Assembly (NCBI GenBank): GCA_002403105.1
Contig: DHHD01000040.1
Span: 1 to 11,541, forward strand
Origin: Anaerolineaceae bacterium UBA4781
GTDB lineage: Bacteria; Chloroflexota; Anaerolineae; Anaerolineales; Anaerolineaceae
Direction: 5' to 3'
DNA: 11,541 nucleotides
In this document: positions 1 through 6,529 of the stretch, piece after piece
How the letters are laid out: each line of letters starts with the position of its first letter
How positions within the stretch are numbered: the stretch's first letter is position 1
Program-made: the position numbers and the translations under genes
Notes under the pieces: model-generated
The model's database searches: none
What the model was told of the DNA's origin: nothing
The model's input: the letters and a program-made list of their open reading frames with translations, nothing else

Positions 1-1
1 T

Positions 2-913
2 CTGGTTAGTGGCTCACTGGGATATTATTCAGGAATTAAACAGCGTAAAGCTGAAGAAGAAAATCAACGCCTCACACTCGCCACAACCCATTACAAATAT
101 GGCATGGAAGCGATGGCAGGTGGAAATTACGAGGTTGCACGCCTTCAATTCGAATATGTGATCCAGATCTATCCCAGTTTTCCGGATATCACAGATAAGT
201 ATACTGAGGTGCTAATCAACCTGGCCAAAGCACAGCAAACAACGAACCAACCCACACCCACACCCGCGCGTGATATTCAGGGAGCTCAAGCATTATTCCA
301 ACAGGCTCAGACAGATATGACAAACCAGGAATGGTGTTTGGCGGTGGATACGATCAAGAACTTACGTGATGAAGATCATACATACGAAACATTGATCGTG
401 GATGGAATGTTATGGACCTCACTGCGTAATTGTGCAATCAATAAGATCACAACCGAAGGGGATCTAGAGGGAGGGTTGTACTATCTTTCTTTGGCTGGAA
501 AATTCGCACCCCTCGATCATGATGCGGTCAATTATTCCGCGTGGGCAAGACTTTATGCAACCGGCGCAAGTTATTGGGAAGTAGACTGGAGCCAGGTGGT
601 TTATTATTTCAGCCAGACCTATGCTGCCTTTCCTTATTTGCACGATACTTCTGGATGGACTGCGATCGATCGCTATCGGATTGGACTGCGAGAATATGGA
701 AGATATTTAATGGAAATTCAGGAATACTGCAGTGCACAAGAACAACTCCAACTGTCACTCAACATCCAAAATGATGAAGAGACCTCCACTTTGTTGAATG
801 AAGCGACTGTTTACTGCCAGGGTCCTACCGCAGAACCACAGGTTATTACTACAGAAGAACCGACTTCAAGCATCACAGAGGAACCAACAGTTGAAGAAAC
901 GCCAACTCCATAA
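2..913 (+). CDS. TPR-repeat protein with Pro/Thr-rich C-terminus, 5' end cut off by the window
   Basis: The frame is open from base 2, so the gene begins upstream of the window; 303 residues are visible. The first internal ATG, at 104, is not a convincing start because 34 open codons precede it. The visible N-terminus (LVSGSLGYYSGIKQRKAEEE) looks like the end of a membrane helix followed by a charged stretch. The protein is therefore probably membrane-anchored with the rest outside the cytoplasm. Helical repeats of TPR type follow: one around YKYGMEAMAGGNYEVARLQF, a second near EWCLAVDTIKNL and a third near YLMEIQEYCSAQEQLQLSL. The last 35 or so residues are rich in Thr, Pro and Glu and probably disordered. 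Several cysteines recur at similar places in the repeats (WCLAV, YCSAQ, VYCQ). TPR proteins generally mediate protein contacts; the partner is unknown. The gene converges on rimO with only two bases between the stop codons. Confidence 0.8.
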   Translation: MVSGSLGYYSGIKQRKAEEENQRLTLATTHYKYGMEAMAGGNYEVARLQFEYVIQIYPSFPDITDKYTEVLINLAKAQQTTNQPTPTPARDIQGAQALFQQAQTDMTNQEWCLAVDTIKNLRDEDHTYETLIVDGMLWTSLRNCAINKITTEGDLEGGLYYLSLAGKFAPLDHDAVNYSAWARLYATGASYWEVDWSQVVYYFSQTYAAFPYLHDTSGWTAIDRYRIGLREYGRYLMEIQEYCSAQEQLQLSLNIQNDEETSTLLNEATVYCQGPTAEPQVITTEEPTSSITEEPTVEETPTP

Positions 914-915
914 TA

Positions 916-2235
916 TTAATATTTAGCAGCGACCAGATCATGAACCAAAGCAGCGGTGATCTTCACCGCTGCTATTTTTCCTTCTTCCAGTTCGCCACTC
1001 ACCATCACCATTCCATCGATCTCCGGCGCATCGCGATATGACCTGCAGACAGAAATTTCATCCCCTACTCCATCTACGATCACATCCATCTTCTTGCCTA
1101 CGAGTTCCTGATTCTTCTGTGCTGAGATCTCTTCTTGCAGAGCTGCCAGGCGTTGAATGCGCTCCTCTTTTTCTGAAGCAGGCACATCGTCTGAATACTT
1201 AAATGCATCCGTGCCCTGTTCGTGAGAATAGGGAAAGATACCCACCCGATCGAACCGCATAGCCTTGATAAAATCCAACAGAACCTGAAACTCTTGTTCC
1301 GTTTCACCGGGAAAACCAACGATGAAAGTGGAACGGATCGAAAGATCCGGGATTTGTTCCCGCATAAACTGAATGGACGCAGTCACTTGATCCATATCCG
1401 TCGGACGATGCATGCGCTTTAAAATACCCGGATGAGCATGCTGCAGTGGAATATCCAGATAGGGCAATATGCGCGGTTGTTCAGCCATTAAAGTTATCAA
1501 ATCCTGGCTGATCTCCCCGGGGTAGGTATAGAGCAGCCGTATCCACGGAATCGCAGGAGCGGCGTTGAGAATATCTTTCAGCAAGATCGGCAATCCATCT
1601 TTCACCCCCAGGTCATGCCCATAAGCAGTTACATCCTGAGCGATCAAGATCAGTTCTTGAACACCTTCATCCTGCAAAACACATACATCTCGCAAAATAT
1701 CGGCTTTTTCTCGGCTAACCTGAGTTCCCTTGATCAGAGGAATAGCACAAAATGCACAACCGCGATCACAGCCATCTGCTATTTTTAGATATGCATACCC
1801 ACCCATATGGGAAGCTCGCAGAATATTTCCATCTTCCATAACCAATTTCGTTTCCACAATGTTGATGATCGGCAGGTTAGCCGCCATTTCTAACTGGCGC
1901 ACAACAGGCAGAATATCCATCCAGCGGCGCGTACCGATCAGCGCATCCAAACCAGGAACTTCAGCAATGACTGATTCCTTTTCCCGTTGGGTCAGGCAGC
2001 CGGCAGCGATCACCTTTTGAGATGATTCTTTTTCATGCATGATCTCTTTTAAAAGATCCAATGCTTCTTGCCGGGCGGGTTGAATAAAACCACAGGTATT
2101 CACAATGATGATCCCTGCACCTTGCTGGCTTTTTGCCATTTGATAACCCTGCTTCATAAGCAGTTCTGCCATGGATTGAGAATCAACACTATTCTTGGGG
2201 CACCCAAGCGAGTGGATGTAAAATGTTTTTTTCAT
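916..2235 (-). CDS. rimO: Ribosomal protein S12 methylthiotransferase RimO
   Basis: RimO is a radical-SAM enzyme that adds a methylthio group to the conserved aspartate of ribosomal protein S12, using two [4Fe-4S] clusters. The 439-residue product has the family's usual length and all three domains. The N-terminal MTTase domain contains C12 in SLGCPKNSVDS, C48 in NTCGF and C80 in AAGC. The radical-SAM core has CDRGCAFC with C156, C160 and C163. A C-terminal TRAM domain runs from about residue 376 and includes RSYRDAPEIDG. The GCPKNSVD signature and the RSYRDAPEIDG segment favour RimO over the tRNA enzymes MiaB and MtaB. The ATG at 2235 starts directly at the conserved N-terminus (MKKTFYIHSLGCPKN). 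There is no clear Shine-Dalgarno sequence, and a TATAAT box sits only 9 bases upstream. The gene is a single unit between two + strand genes. Confidence 0.97.
   Translation of the reverse strand: MKKTFYIHSLGCPKNSVDSQSMAELLMKQGYQMAKSQQGAGIIIVNTCGFIQPARQEALDLLKEIMHEKESSQKVIAAGCLTQREKESVIAEVPGLDALIGTRRWMDILPVVRQLEMAANLPIINIVETKLVMEDGNILRASHMGGYAYLKIADGCDRGCAFCAIPLIKGTQVSREKADILRDVCVLQDEGVQELILIAQDVTAYGHDLGVKDGLPILLKDILNAAPAIPWIRLLYTYPGEISQDLITLMAEQPRILPYLDIPLQHAHPGILKRMHRPTDMDQVTASIQFMREQIPDLSIRSTFIVGFPGETEQEFQVLLDFIKAMRFDRVGIFPYSHEQGTDAFKYSDDVPASEKEERIQRLAALQEEISAQKNQELVGKKMDVIVDGVGDEISVCRSYRDAPEIDGMVMVSGELEEGKIAAVKITAALVHDLVAAKY
949..979 (+). terminator. Intrinsic terminator of the TPR gene, embedded in the end of rimO
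   Basis: A perfect 11-bp inverted repeat (AGCAGCGGTGA at 949-959, TCACCGCTGCT at 963-973) with a 3-base loop is followed by ATTTTT (974-979). It starts 35 bases after the TPR stop codon. The T run is on the + strand side only, so it should stop + strand transcripts. The same bases encode roughly residues 421-429 of RimO on the other strand. Confidence 0.8.
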
Positions 2236-2244
2236 AAGAATCCA

Positions 2245-2250
2245 ATTATA
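2245..2250 (-). promoter_or_regulatory. Possible -10 box very close to the rimO start
   Basis: A perfect TATAAT reads on the minus strand, with 9 bases (TGGATTCTT) between it and the rimO ATG. No good -35 hexamer is found at the usual distance. If it is used, transcription would start two or three bases before the ATG and the mRNA would be essentially leaderless, consistent with the lack of an SD sequence. In AT-rich DNA this could be chance. Confidence 0.4.
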
Positions 2251-2345
2251 AAGTGCCTTTTAATAAAATACTCATTCTAAGAATCCATTTCGCTAGTCAG
2301 TATGTCATTTCAATATAACAACAAACTTTATCAATCATATTTCAC

Positions 2346-2374
2346 TTGATTCTTACCAGTTTTTATGATATTCT
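2346..2374 (+). promoter_or_regulatory. Sigma-70-type promoter of the small LuxR-type HTH gene
   Basis: TTGATT (2346-2351), a 17-base spacer and TATTCT (2369-2374), with TGA just before the -10 box (extended -10 TGn). The start of transcription would fall near 2381, giving a leader of about 25 bases that contains GGGA (2397-2400), a weak ribosome binding site 5 bases before the ATG at 2406. Confidence 0.6.
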
Positions 2375-2405
2375 TTTATAGAACAACTATTCTATTGGGA
2401 AAACT

Positions 2406-2660
2406 ATGCCATACATACAATATATTTCATCGAACAAGATTGGATTAAAAAATGTTTCTCAAAAATCTCGGCTTACAAAACGCCAGAATCAGTGTTTGCG
2501 GTTGGCAGCTACGGGATTGACTGCCAGAGGTATCGCTCTCAGGTTGGGAATTACTGAGAGAATGGTACACACCCATTTACACGGAGCTCGTGTTCGGCTT
2601 GAAGCTCACTCTACAGCAGAAGCGGTCTATAACGCTTTAAAACAGGATATTCTGGATTGA
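2406..2660 (+). CDS. Small stand-alone LuxR/GerE-type HTH protein
   Basis: This 84-residue protein is little more than a DNA-binding domain. After about 22 residues without recognisable features, it matches the LuxR/GerE C-terminal four-helix HTH. LTKRQNQCLRLAATGLTARG corresponds to the usual LTxRExEVL..LAxGxSxKE region, IALRLGITERMVHTHLHGAR to the turn and recognition helix, and RLEAHSTAEAVYNAL to the last helices. There is no receiver, autoinducer-binding or kinase domain. It may act as a small constitutive regulator or respond through a partner protein. Its target is unknown. It has its own promoter, is divergent from rimO, and ends 6 bases from the end of the rodZ-like gene, which it faces. 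It could be the remnant of a larger regulator, but a good promoter, a start codon and an intact domain argue for a real gene. Confidence 0.8.
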   Translation: MPYIQYISSNKIGLKNVSQKSRLTKRQNQCLRLAATGLTARGIALRLGITERMVHTHLHGARVRLEAHSTAEAVYNALKQDILD

Positions 2661-2668
2661 TCCTTTTT
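2644..2668 (+). terminator. Weak candidate terminator after the LuxR-type HTH gene
   Basis: AGGAT (2644-2648) and ATCCT (2660-2664) can pair around an 11-base loop, and TTTTT runs through 2668. The stem is only 5 bp and overlaps the last codons, so it is a marginal call. It lies between two convergent genes, where a terminator is expected. Confidence 0.35.
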
Positions 2669-4133
2669 ATTCTTCCGGAGTAGCTGTGTTTTGCGGGCTG
2701 GCAGTTGGTGTAGTGGTCGGGGTGATAGTCGGGGCCAGCGAAGGGAGAATTGTCGGTGTTATGGTTGGTATGGGAATGCTCAAACCTTCCGCGCTGAAAT
2801 CAAGATTGATCACTTCTCCCAATTTGCCCAGACTACCCAGATACTCTTGATTGAAATAGGCTTCCAAAGCAGCGCCATTTCCTGTGAGCAGTAGAATACT
2901 ATTTTGTCCAGAGAATGTATACGCATTGCCAGGGATAATACGTCCTTCAAATTCTACTTCTCCATCGACGGTCACCCGCATCCAAGCACGTTGTTGCGCA
3001 ACTATATACAATTGAAGTGGCGCCGCATTGGCAGTAGCGATCGGTGTGGCAGGTTCCAGTGCAGCCTGTGTAGCAGCAGGGGTGGTTGCTTCCTGACTGT
3101 TTTCAGTTGTTTGCACACTTCCTGTCATTTCCTGTATCACAGTGGGAGTCACTGTGCTTTGCAGTACCTCAGAGATAGAAGGAGCGGTAGTGGGAGCAGC
3201 ATCATTCTTATTCCCAAAAATCTGAGAAGCGCCCCAGAAAATGAAAACGAATAAACCGATCACCACCAACGACCCAAATACTAGATCAGGAGAGAGTAAC
3301 TTACGCAGTTTTTCAGGTATGCGCACGCTAATCCGAACAGTTGGTTCCCGGGGAGTCCATTTTTCATGCAGTTTTTCTCGGCGCTGTGCTTCAAGACCAT
3401 CGGCATACAGGTTCAGAACGGCTTCCTGGTCCATTTCGAGAAAATGAGCATAATTGGCGACCATACCGCGACCCTGTACAGAGGATGGAAGATCCTCGAT
3501 GCGTCCTTCTTCGATCGCTTGAATAAACATGCGGCGCAAACGGGTAAATTGTTCGACATCTGAAAGAGAAAGTCCCAGTTTTTCTCGCCGCATACGCATC
3601 TGCTGTCCTACTTCTTTGAAAATATTCAAAGAAGATCCGGTAACAGCAGATTCTTTATGAGTTTCCTCCTTTACAGGTTTCTCGACCTTTTTCCGTTTTT
3701 GATTCTTTTTTGTTGAATCTTCTTGCGGAGCGGTGGTTTTCTTTTTTATTGATTGCCGCACCTTACTGATCAGGCTTTGTAATTTTGCCAAAATATCTAA
3801 CTGTTTTTTTGGCTGGGGTGCTGGCTGCTTCATTCTGCTTTCCGGAAGAATTTCTTCAGCGTTTTTCTGTTCTTCAGGTTGATCTTTTTGTTCGTTTAAT
3901 GCAGCAGGTTCTTCCAGCAGGATCAATAACTCTGCCGGATCGATTTCAAGAAACGCAGCATACAACCGTAAAAATCCGCGCGCCTGTGCTCTGGAAGGCA
4001 GCAGTTCAGGGCGGTTGTTCTCCAATTCCTGCAAATACTGTAGTCGAATATGCGTCGCTCTGGCAGCATCCTGCAGGGAGACTTCTTTTAGAATTCGTGC
4101 ATCGTGAAGGATTTGACCAACGGTTTTACTCAT
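2667..4133 (-). CDS. RodZ-like membrane protein with two N-terminal HTH domains
   Basis: RodZ proteins are single-pass membrane proteins that link the MreB cytoskeleton to the cell-wall machinery through a cytoplasmic HTH domain. Related HTH/DUF4115 proteins are common with less certain roles. This 488-residue protein has a first HTH (about 1-70, QILHDARILKEVSLQDAA, LQYLQELEN), a Lys/Gln-rich charged linker (about 75-168) and a second HTH of the same type (about 171-245, QQMRMRREKLGLSLSDVEQF). A basic segment and a membrane helix (about 284-301, VFGSLVVIGLFVFIFWG) follow, then a Thr-rich linker. A DUF4115-like beta domain (about 372-450) contains WMRVTVDGEVEFEG and the segment NAYTFSGQNSILLLTGNG. 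The tail (453-486) is Pro/Thr-rich. The N-terminus should be cytoplasmic and the DUF4115 domain outside. The start is supported by AGGA 4 bases upstream. It lies downstream of rplI but behind a strong terminator. Whether it works with MreB cannot be read from this window. Confidence 0.85.
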   Translation of the reverse strand: MSKTVGQILHDARILKEVSLQDAARATHIRLQYLQELENNRPELLPSRAQARGFLRLYAAFLEIDPAELLILLEEPAALNEQKDQPEEQKNAEEILPESRMKQPAPQPKKQLDILAKLQSLISKVRQSIKKKTTAPQEDSTKKNQKRKKVEKPVKEETHKESAVTGSSLNIFKEVGQQMRMRREKLGLSLSDVEQFTRLRRMFIQAIEEGRIEDLPSSVQGRGMVANYAHFLEMDQEAVLNLYADGLEAQRREKLHEKWTPREPTVRISVRIPEKLRKLLSPDLVFGSLVVIGLFVFIFWGASQIFGNKNDAAPTTAPSISEVLQSTVTPTVIQEMTGSVQTTENSQEATTPAATQAALEPATPIATANAAPLQLYIVAQQRAWMRVTVDGEVEFEGRIIPGNAYTFSGQNSILLLTGNGAALEAYFNQEYLGSLGKLGEVINLDFSAEGLSIPIPTITPTILPSLAPTITPTTTPTASPQNTATPEE

Positions 4134-4141
4134 CGTTCCTG

Positions 4142-4147
4142 ATTATA
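4142..4147 (-). promoter_or_regulatory. Possible -10 box just upstream of the rodZ-like gene
   Basis: TATAAT reads on the minus strand 8 bases before the ATG at 4133, separated by CAGGAACG. The -35 region would fall in the T-rich tail and stem of the rplI terminator and shows no good hexamer. AGGA in the same 8 bases could serve as a Shine-Dalgarno sequence for a longer transcript. Promoter use is therefore uncertain. Confidence 0.35.
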
Positions 4148-4150
4148 ACC

Positions 4151-4201
4151 AGAAATAAAAAACAAAACCGGCCTGTGAGGAATCGCAAGCCGGTTTTGTT
4201 T
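4151..4201 (-). terminator. Strong intrinsic terminator after rplI
   Basis: A perfect 12-bp inverted repeat, AACAAAACCGGC (4161-4172) and GCCGGTTTTGTT (4189-4200), extends by one A-T pair to 13 bp with a 16-base loop. On the minus strand it ends in a T-rich run (TTTTGTTTTTTATTTCT). It lies 11 bases beyond the rplI stop codon and separates rplI from the rodZ-like gene. T residues also follow on the + strand, so it could work both ways. Confidence 0.85.
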
Positions 4202-4212
4202 ATTTTCGTGCT

Positions 4213-4785
4213 CTACTCTTTCTCAACATCTTGATTGGGTTCAGTGAAAGAAGGTATTTCGTCAATGGTAGGAAGTTTCATTTTCTCTTTCTTTTCTTCC
4301 TTTTCTTTCCCTTTTGACGCTTTTTCAGCTTTTTCGATTTCTTCTTCACTTTCAACCGTGACAGCCACCTCAGGGATCAGATCAAAAGTTAAACGAACTT
4401 TGACATGATGAAGACCGACTTCGCGCAATGGTTGTGACTCGATCCAATGACGGTCGATCTTAACACCACTTTTCTCTTCAATGGCATCAGCTATCGCCTG
4501 TTGGGTAATGGAACCATATAAATGCCCTGTTTCACCAACTTTTGCAGTAAAAGTAAGTTCAAGCCCCTTGATCTTTTCGGCTACGCCGGCCATCTCTTCA
4601 TTCAAAGCGACACGTCGTTTTTCAGCAGCTTGTTGAATTTTTTCAACCTGCTGTAACGCTCCCGGGGTTGCCATTACTGCTAGTTTTTGAGGAATTAAAA
4701 AATTCCTTCCAAAACCGTTTGCAACCTTTTTAATCTCCCCCGCCCTGCCTAAATTATAAACATCTCGAATTAGTAGTACTTTCAT
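4213..4785 (-). CDS. rplI: 50S ribosomal protein L9 with a charged C-terminal extension
   Basis: L9 is a structural protein of the large ribosomal subunit that binds 23S rRNA through its N-terminal domain. The N-terminus MKVLLIRDVYNLGRAGEIKK followed by VANGFGRNFLIPQKLA is the L9 signature. A long connecting helix (about 41-75) leads to the C-terminal domain (about 76-145, including GHLYGSITQQAIADAI). Typical L9 has about 150 residues; this one has 190, because of a Glu/Lys-rich tail (about 145-190) that is probably disordered. The frame stays open up to an ATG at 4845, but the start at 4785 is preferred. It matches the family N-terminus, AAAGGG lies about 10 bases upstream, and the predicted transcription start (near 4839) lies downstream of the earlier ATG. 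It has its own promoter and terminator, so it appears monocistronic, away from the usual rpsF-ssb-rpsR neighbours. Confidence 0.96.
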   Translation of the reverse strand: MKVLLIRDVYNLGRAGEIKKVANGFGRNFLIPQKLAVMATPGALQQVEKIQQAAEKRRVALNEEMAGVAEKIKGLELTFTAKVGETGHLYGSITQQAIADAIEEKSGVKIDRHWIESQPLREVGLHHVKVRLTFDLIPEVAVTVESEEEIEKAEKASKGKEKEEKKEKMKLPTIDEIPSFTEPNQDVEKE

Positions 4786-4845
4786 GTGTACAAGCCCTTT
4801 CTGTTTTTGAATTAACGCGAAGGGTACAACGCGTTGAACGGACAC

Positions 4846-4874
4846 ATTCTATCAGACGGATAGACATTCGTCAA
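4846..4874 (-). promoter_or_regulatory. Sigma-70-type promoter of rplI
   Basis: On the minus strand TTGACG (4874-4869), a 17-base spacer and TAGAAT (4851-4846), with TGA immediately before the -10 box. The predicted start near 4839 gives a leader of about 54 bases. A perfect 10-bp palindrome, CAACGCGTTG (4827-4836), lies at about +3 to +12 of that transcript and could be an operator site. Confidence 0.8.
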
Positions 4875-5197
4875 TCGAACTTGTGTATTTTTTTTGGTTA
4901 GCGAAATGCGAAAAATGGAGCAAAGAAAGGAACTGAAAATAAAGCATGAGGAAATATGTGTTCCATTGTTGGCTGGCTCTTCCTTTTTTCCAGAGAGTTC
5001 CCCGCACTGCTCGAGATAATGTGGTTAGTACGACAATAGCTAGAATATTCGATGTAATTATCCATTCCAGTACTTATGGCATAATTAATATAATGTATTT
5101 TATTATCAATATTATTCAAGTGTACTATTGTTATTATTCAATATTTTGTTATTATATCTGCATTATATAAATTTTATTTTCAATCATTGGAGGAAGG
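4875..5197. other. AT-rich intergenic region upstream of the MFS gene
   Basis: About 320 bases separate the rplI promoter from the MFS start codon. The right half (about 5030-5190) is very AT-rich. The best promoter-like site for the MFS gene is TTCCAG (5065-5070), an 18-base spacer and TATAAT (5089-5094), which would leave a leader of about 100 bases; the -35 match is poor. A strong ribosome binding site GGAGGAAGG (5189-5197) directly precedes the ATG. Two short open frames here, one on each strand, are low-complexity with no ribosome binding site and look like chance. No riboswitch, repeat or RNA gene was recognised. Confidence 0.5.
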
Positions 5198-6438
5198 ATG
5201 ATCGCCAGCATCAAAAGAACATACCACGATTTCCCACAAGCCTTCTGGACTGTAATGCTAGGATTATTTGTTGATAATATCGGTGGTTCCCTGCTCTTTC
5301 CATTTCTCGCTTTATACGTAACGCAGAAATTTGGTGTTTCATTAATCGATATCGGTTGGATCCAGGTTGTCAGCACCATGGTTAACGTTGTGGGAACCAG
5401 CATAGGCGGCGCACTGGCTGATCGATAGGACGTAAAACGATCGCCCTGATCGGTTTATTCGGCAGCGCTTTGATCACGTTGCCGCTCGGACTCACCAATC
5501 GTTGGGAGATGTTCATTCTGTTTCGGCTGCTGGCCTCCTTTATGGGTAATTTCTCAGGCCCGGCTTTCAACGCTTTGCTGGCTGATCTGCTGCCCTCTGA
5601 AAAACGGTCACAGGGTTATGCCACTTTGCGCATTATCGGCAATCTATCTGCAGCTATCGGTCCATTTCTAGCCGGATTTTTGATAGGCAATTCTTTCTTA
5701 CCGCTTTTCATTGTCGATGTCATTTTAAGTGTATCAACCGGAGTCTTGCTGCTTTTTAAAATGCCCGAAACCAAGCCAGAAGAAGTCGAGAAAGCATCCC
5801 AACAAACCCTCAAAGAAACGTTCGGTGGATATGGTGTCGTGCTACGCGATCGCGTTTTCGTCACACTTGTCTTTTTAATCGTATTAACCATGATGGTATA
5901 TATGAATTACAACACCACACTCTCTGTATACCTCAATCGCATGCATGGGATTTCAGCCAAACAATTTGGATATTTGCTCACATTAAATGCCATGATGGTA
6001 GTGATATTTCAATTCAGCGTAAGCCGCGTTACAGCCAAATTCAAACAACCTCATATGATGTTTCTGGGAACCCTGCTCTATGCAGTTGGGTTTGGTATGA
6101 TCGGATTAGGTACAGATTACTCTTTCTTCATCCTTTCTATGGTGATTGTCACGATCGGAGAGGTGATCAGTGCTCCGCTCTATCAGGCTATGGCTGCCGA
6201 ATTCGCACCGGTTAATATGCGCGGTCGCTATATGGCTTTTCTCAATATCAGTTATAGTTTCTCTGCTGCTTTTGGCCCACTGATCGCAGGTTACGGATTG
6301 GAATCCGGTCACCCACAATGGGTCTGGTACGGTGGTGGAATACTGTGCTTGATCGCAGCCTTTGGGTTTTTGGGCACCAAGATGAAAACTCCAGAGAAAA
6401 AATCATCACTTTTAGAAGAAGATCTTGAATCTCTTTAA
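5198..6438 (+). pseudogene. MFS multidrug-type efflux transporter broken by a single-base frameshift
   Basis: Joined across the break, this gene encodes a major facilitator of about 413 residues with 12 membrane helices in two sets of six, resembling proton-driven drug efflux permeases. The start ATG at 5198 follows a strong GGAGGAAGG. Codons 1-76 end at GGALADR and a TAG at 5426-5428. The rest continues in another frame from 5428 with GRKTIALIGLFG. Together they form MFS motif A (GGALADR-x-GRK) lacking exactly one base in the x codon, so a single-base deletion is the simplest reading. No other stop or shift is seen, and helices 3-12 are well formed, including a motif A-like MRGRYMAF in the second half. 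It is either a very recent pseudogene or a sequencing error. No slippery sequence supports programmed frameshifting. The substrate is unknown; the nearby ABC drug exporter is suggestive only. Confidence 0.85.
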
Positions 6439-6470
6439 ATAAAATATTATCTGACTACCCCTTTACTGAG

Positions 6471-6504
6471 GAAGCCCCCTCAAATTGAAGGGGCTTCTGA
6501 TTTT
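6471..6504 (+). terminator. Hairpin terminator after the MFS gene
   Basis: GAAGCCCC (6471-6478) pairs with GGGGCTTC (6490-6497). The interior TCAA/TTGA may extend the stem past a mismatch. TGATTTT follows on the + strand, 32 bases after the MFS stop codon. The hairpin also lies past the end of the convergent ABC operon, but no T run follows on that strand. Confidence 0.6.
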
Positions 6505-6529
6505 AATGATCATTCACTCCTGGATCGAG

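Noticed and set aside
104..913. ATG at 104 as the true start of the TPR gene
   Set aside because: The frame is open from base 2 and upstream codons look like the end of a membrane anchor, so the gene is cut by the window edge.
2235..2287. Direct repeat TAAGAATCCA at 2235-2244 and 2278-2287
   Set aside because: Ten bases in AT-rich DNA, not symmetric and not positioned like an operator pair; likely chance.
3785..4234. 149-residue open frame on the + strand
   Set aside because: It is antisense to the rodZ-like gene, runs through the terminator and into rplI, and has no ribosome binding site or recognisable domain.
4786..4845. N-terminal extension of L9 from an ATG at 4845
   Set aside because: The predicted transcription start (near 4839) lies downstream of that ATG, and the family N-terminus plus ribosome binding site point to 4785.
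4898..5170. Two overlapping open frames of 73-74 residues, one on each strand
   Set aside because: Both are low-complexity translations of AT-rich DNA, with no ribosome binding site and no recognisable domain.
5423..5430. Programmed frameshift in the MFS gene
   Set aside because: A -1 shift would be needed at CGA-TAG, with no slippery heptamer, no re-pairing possibility and no obvious stimulatory structure; a plain deletion or sequencing error is simpler.
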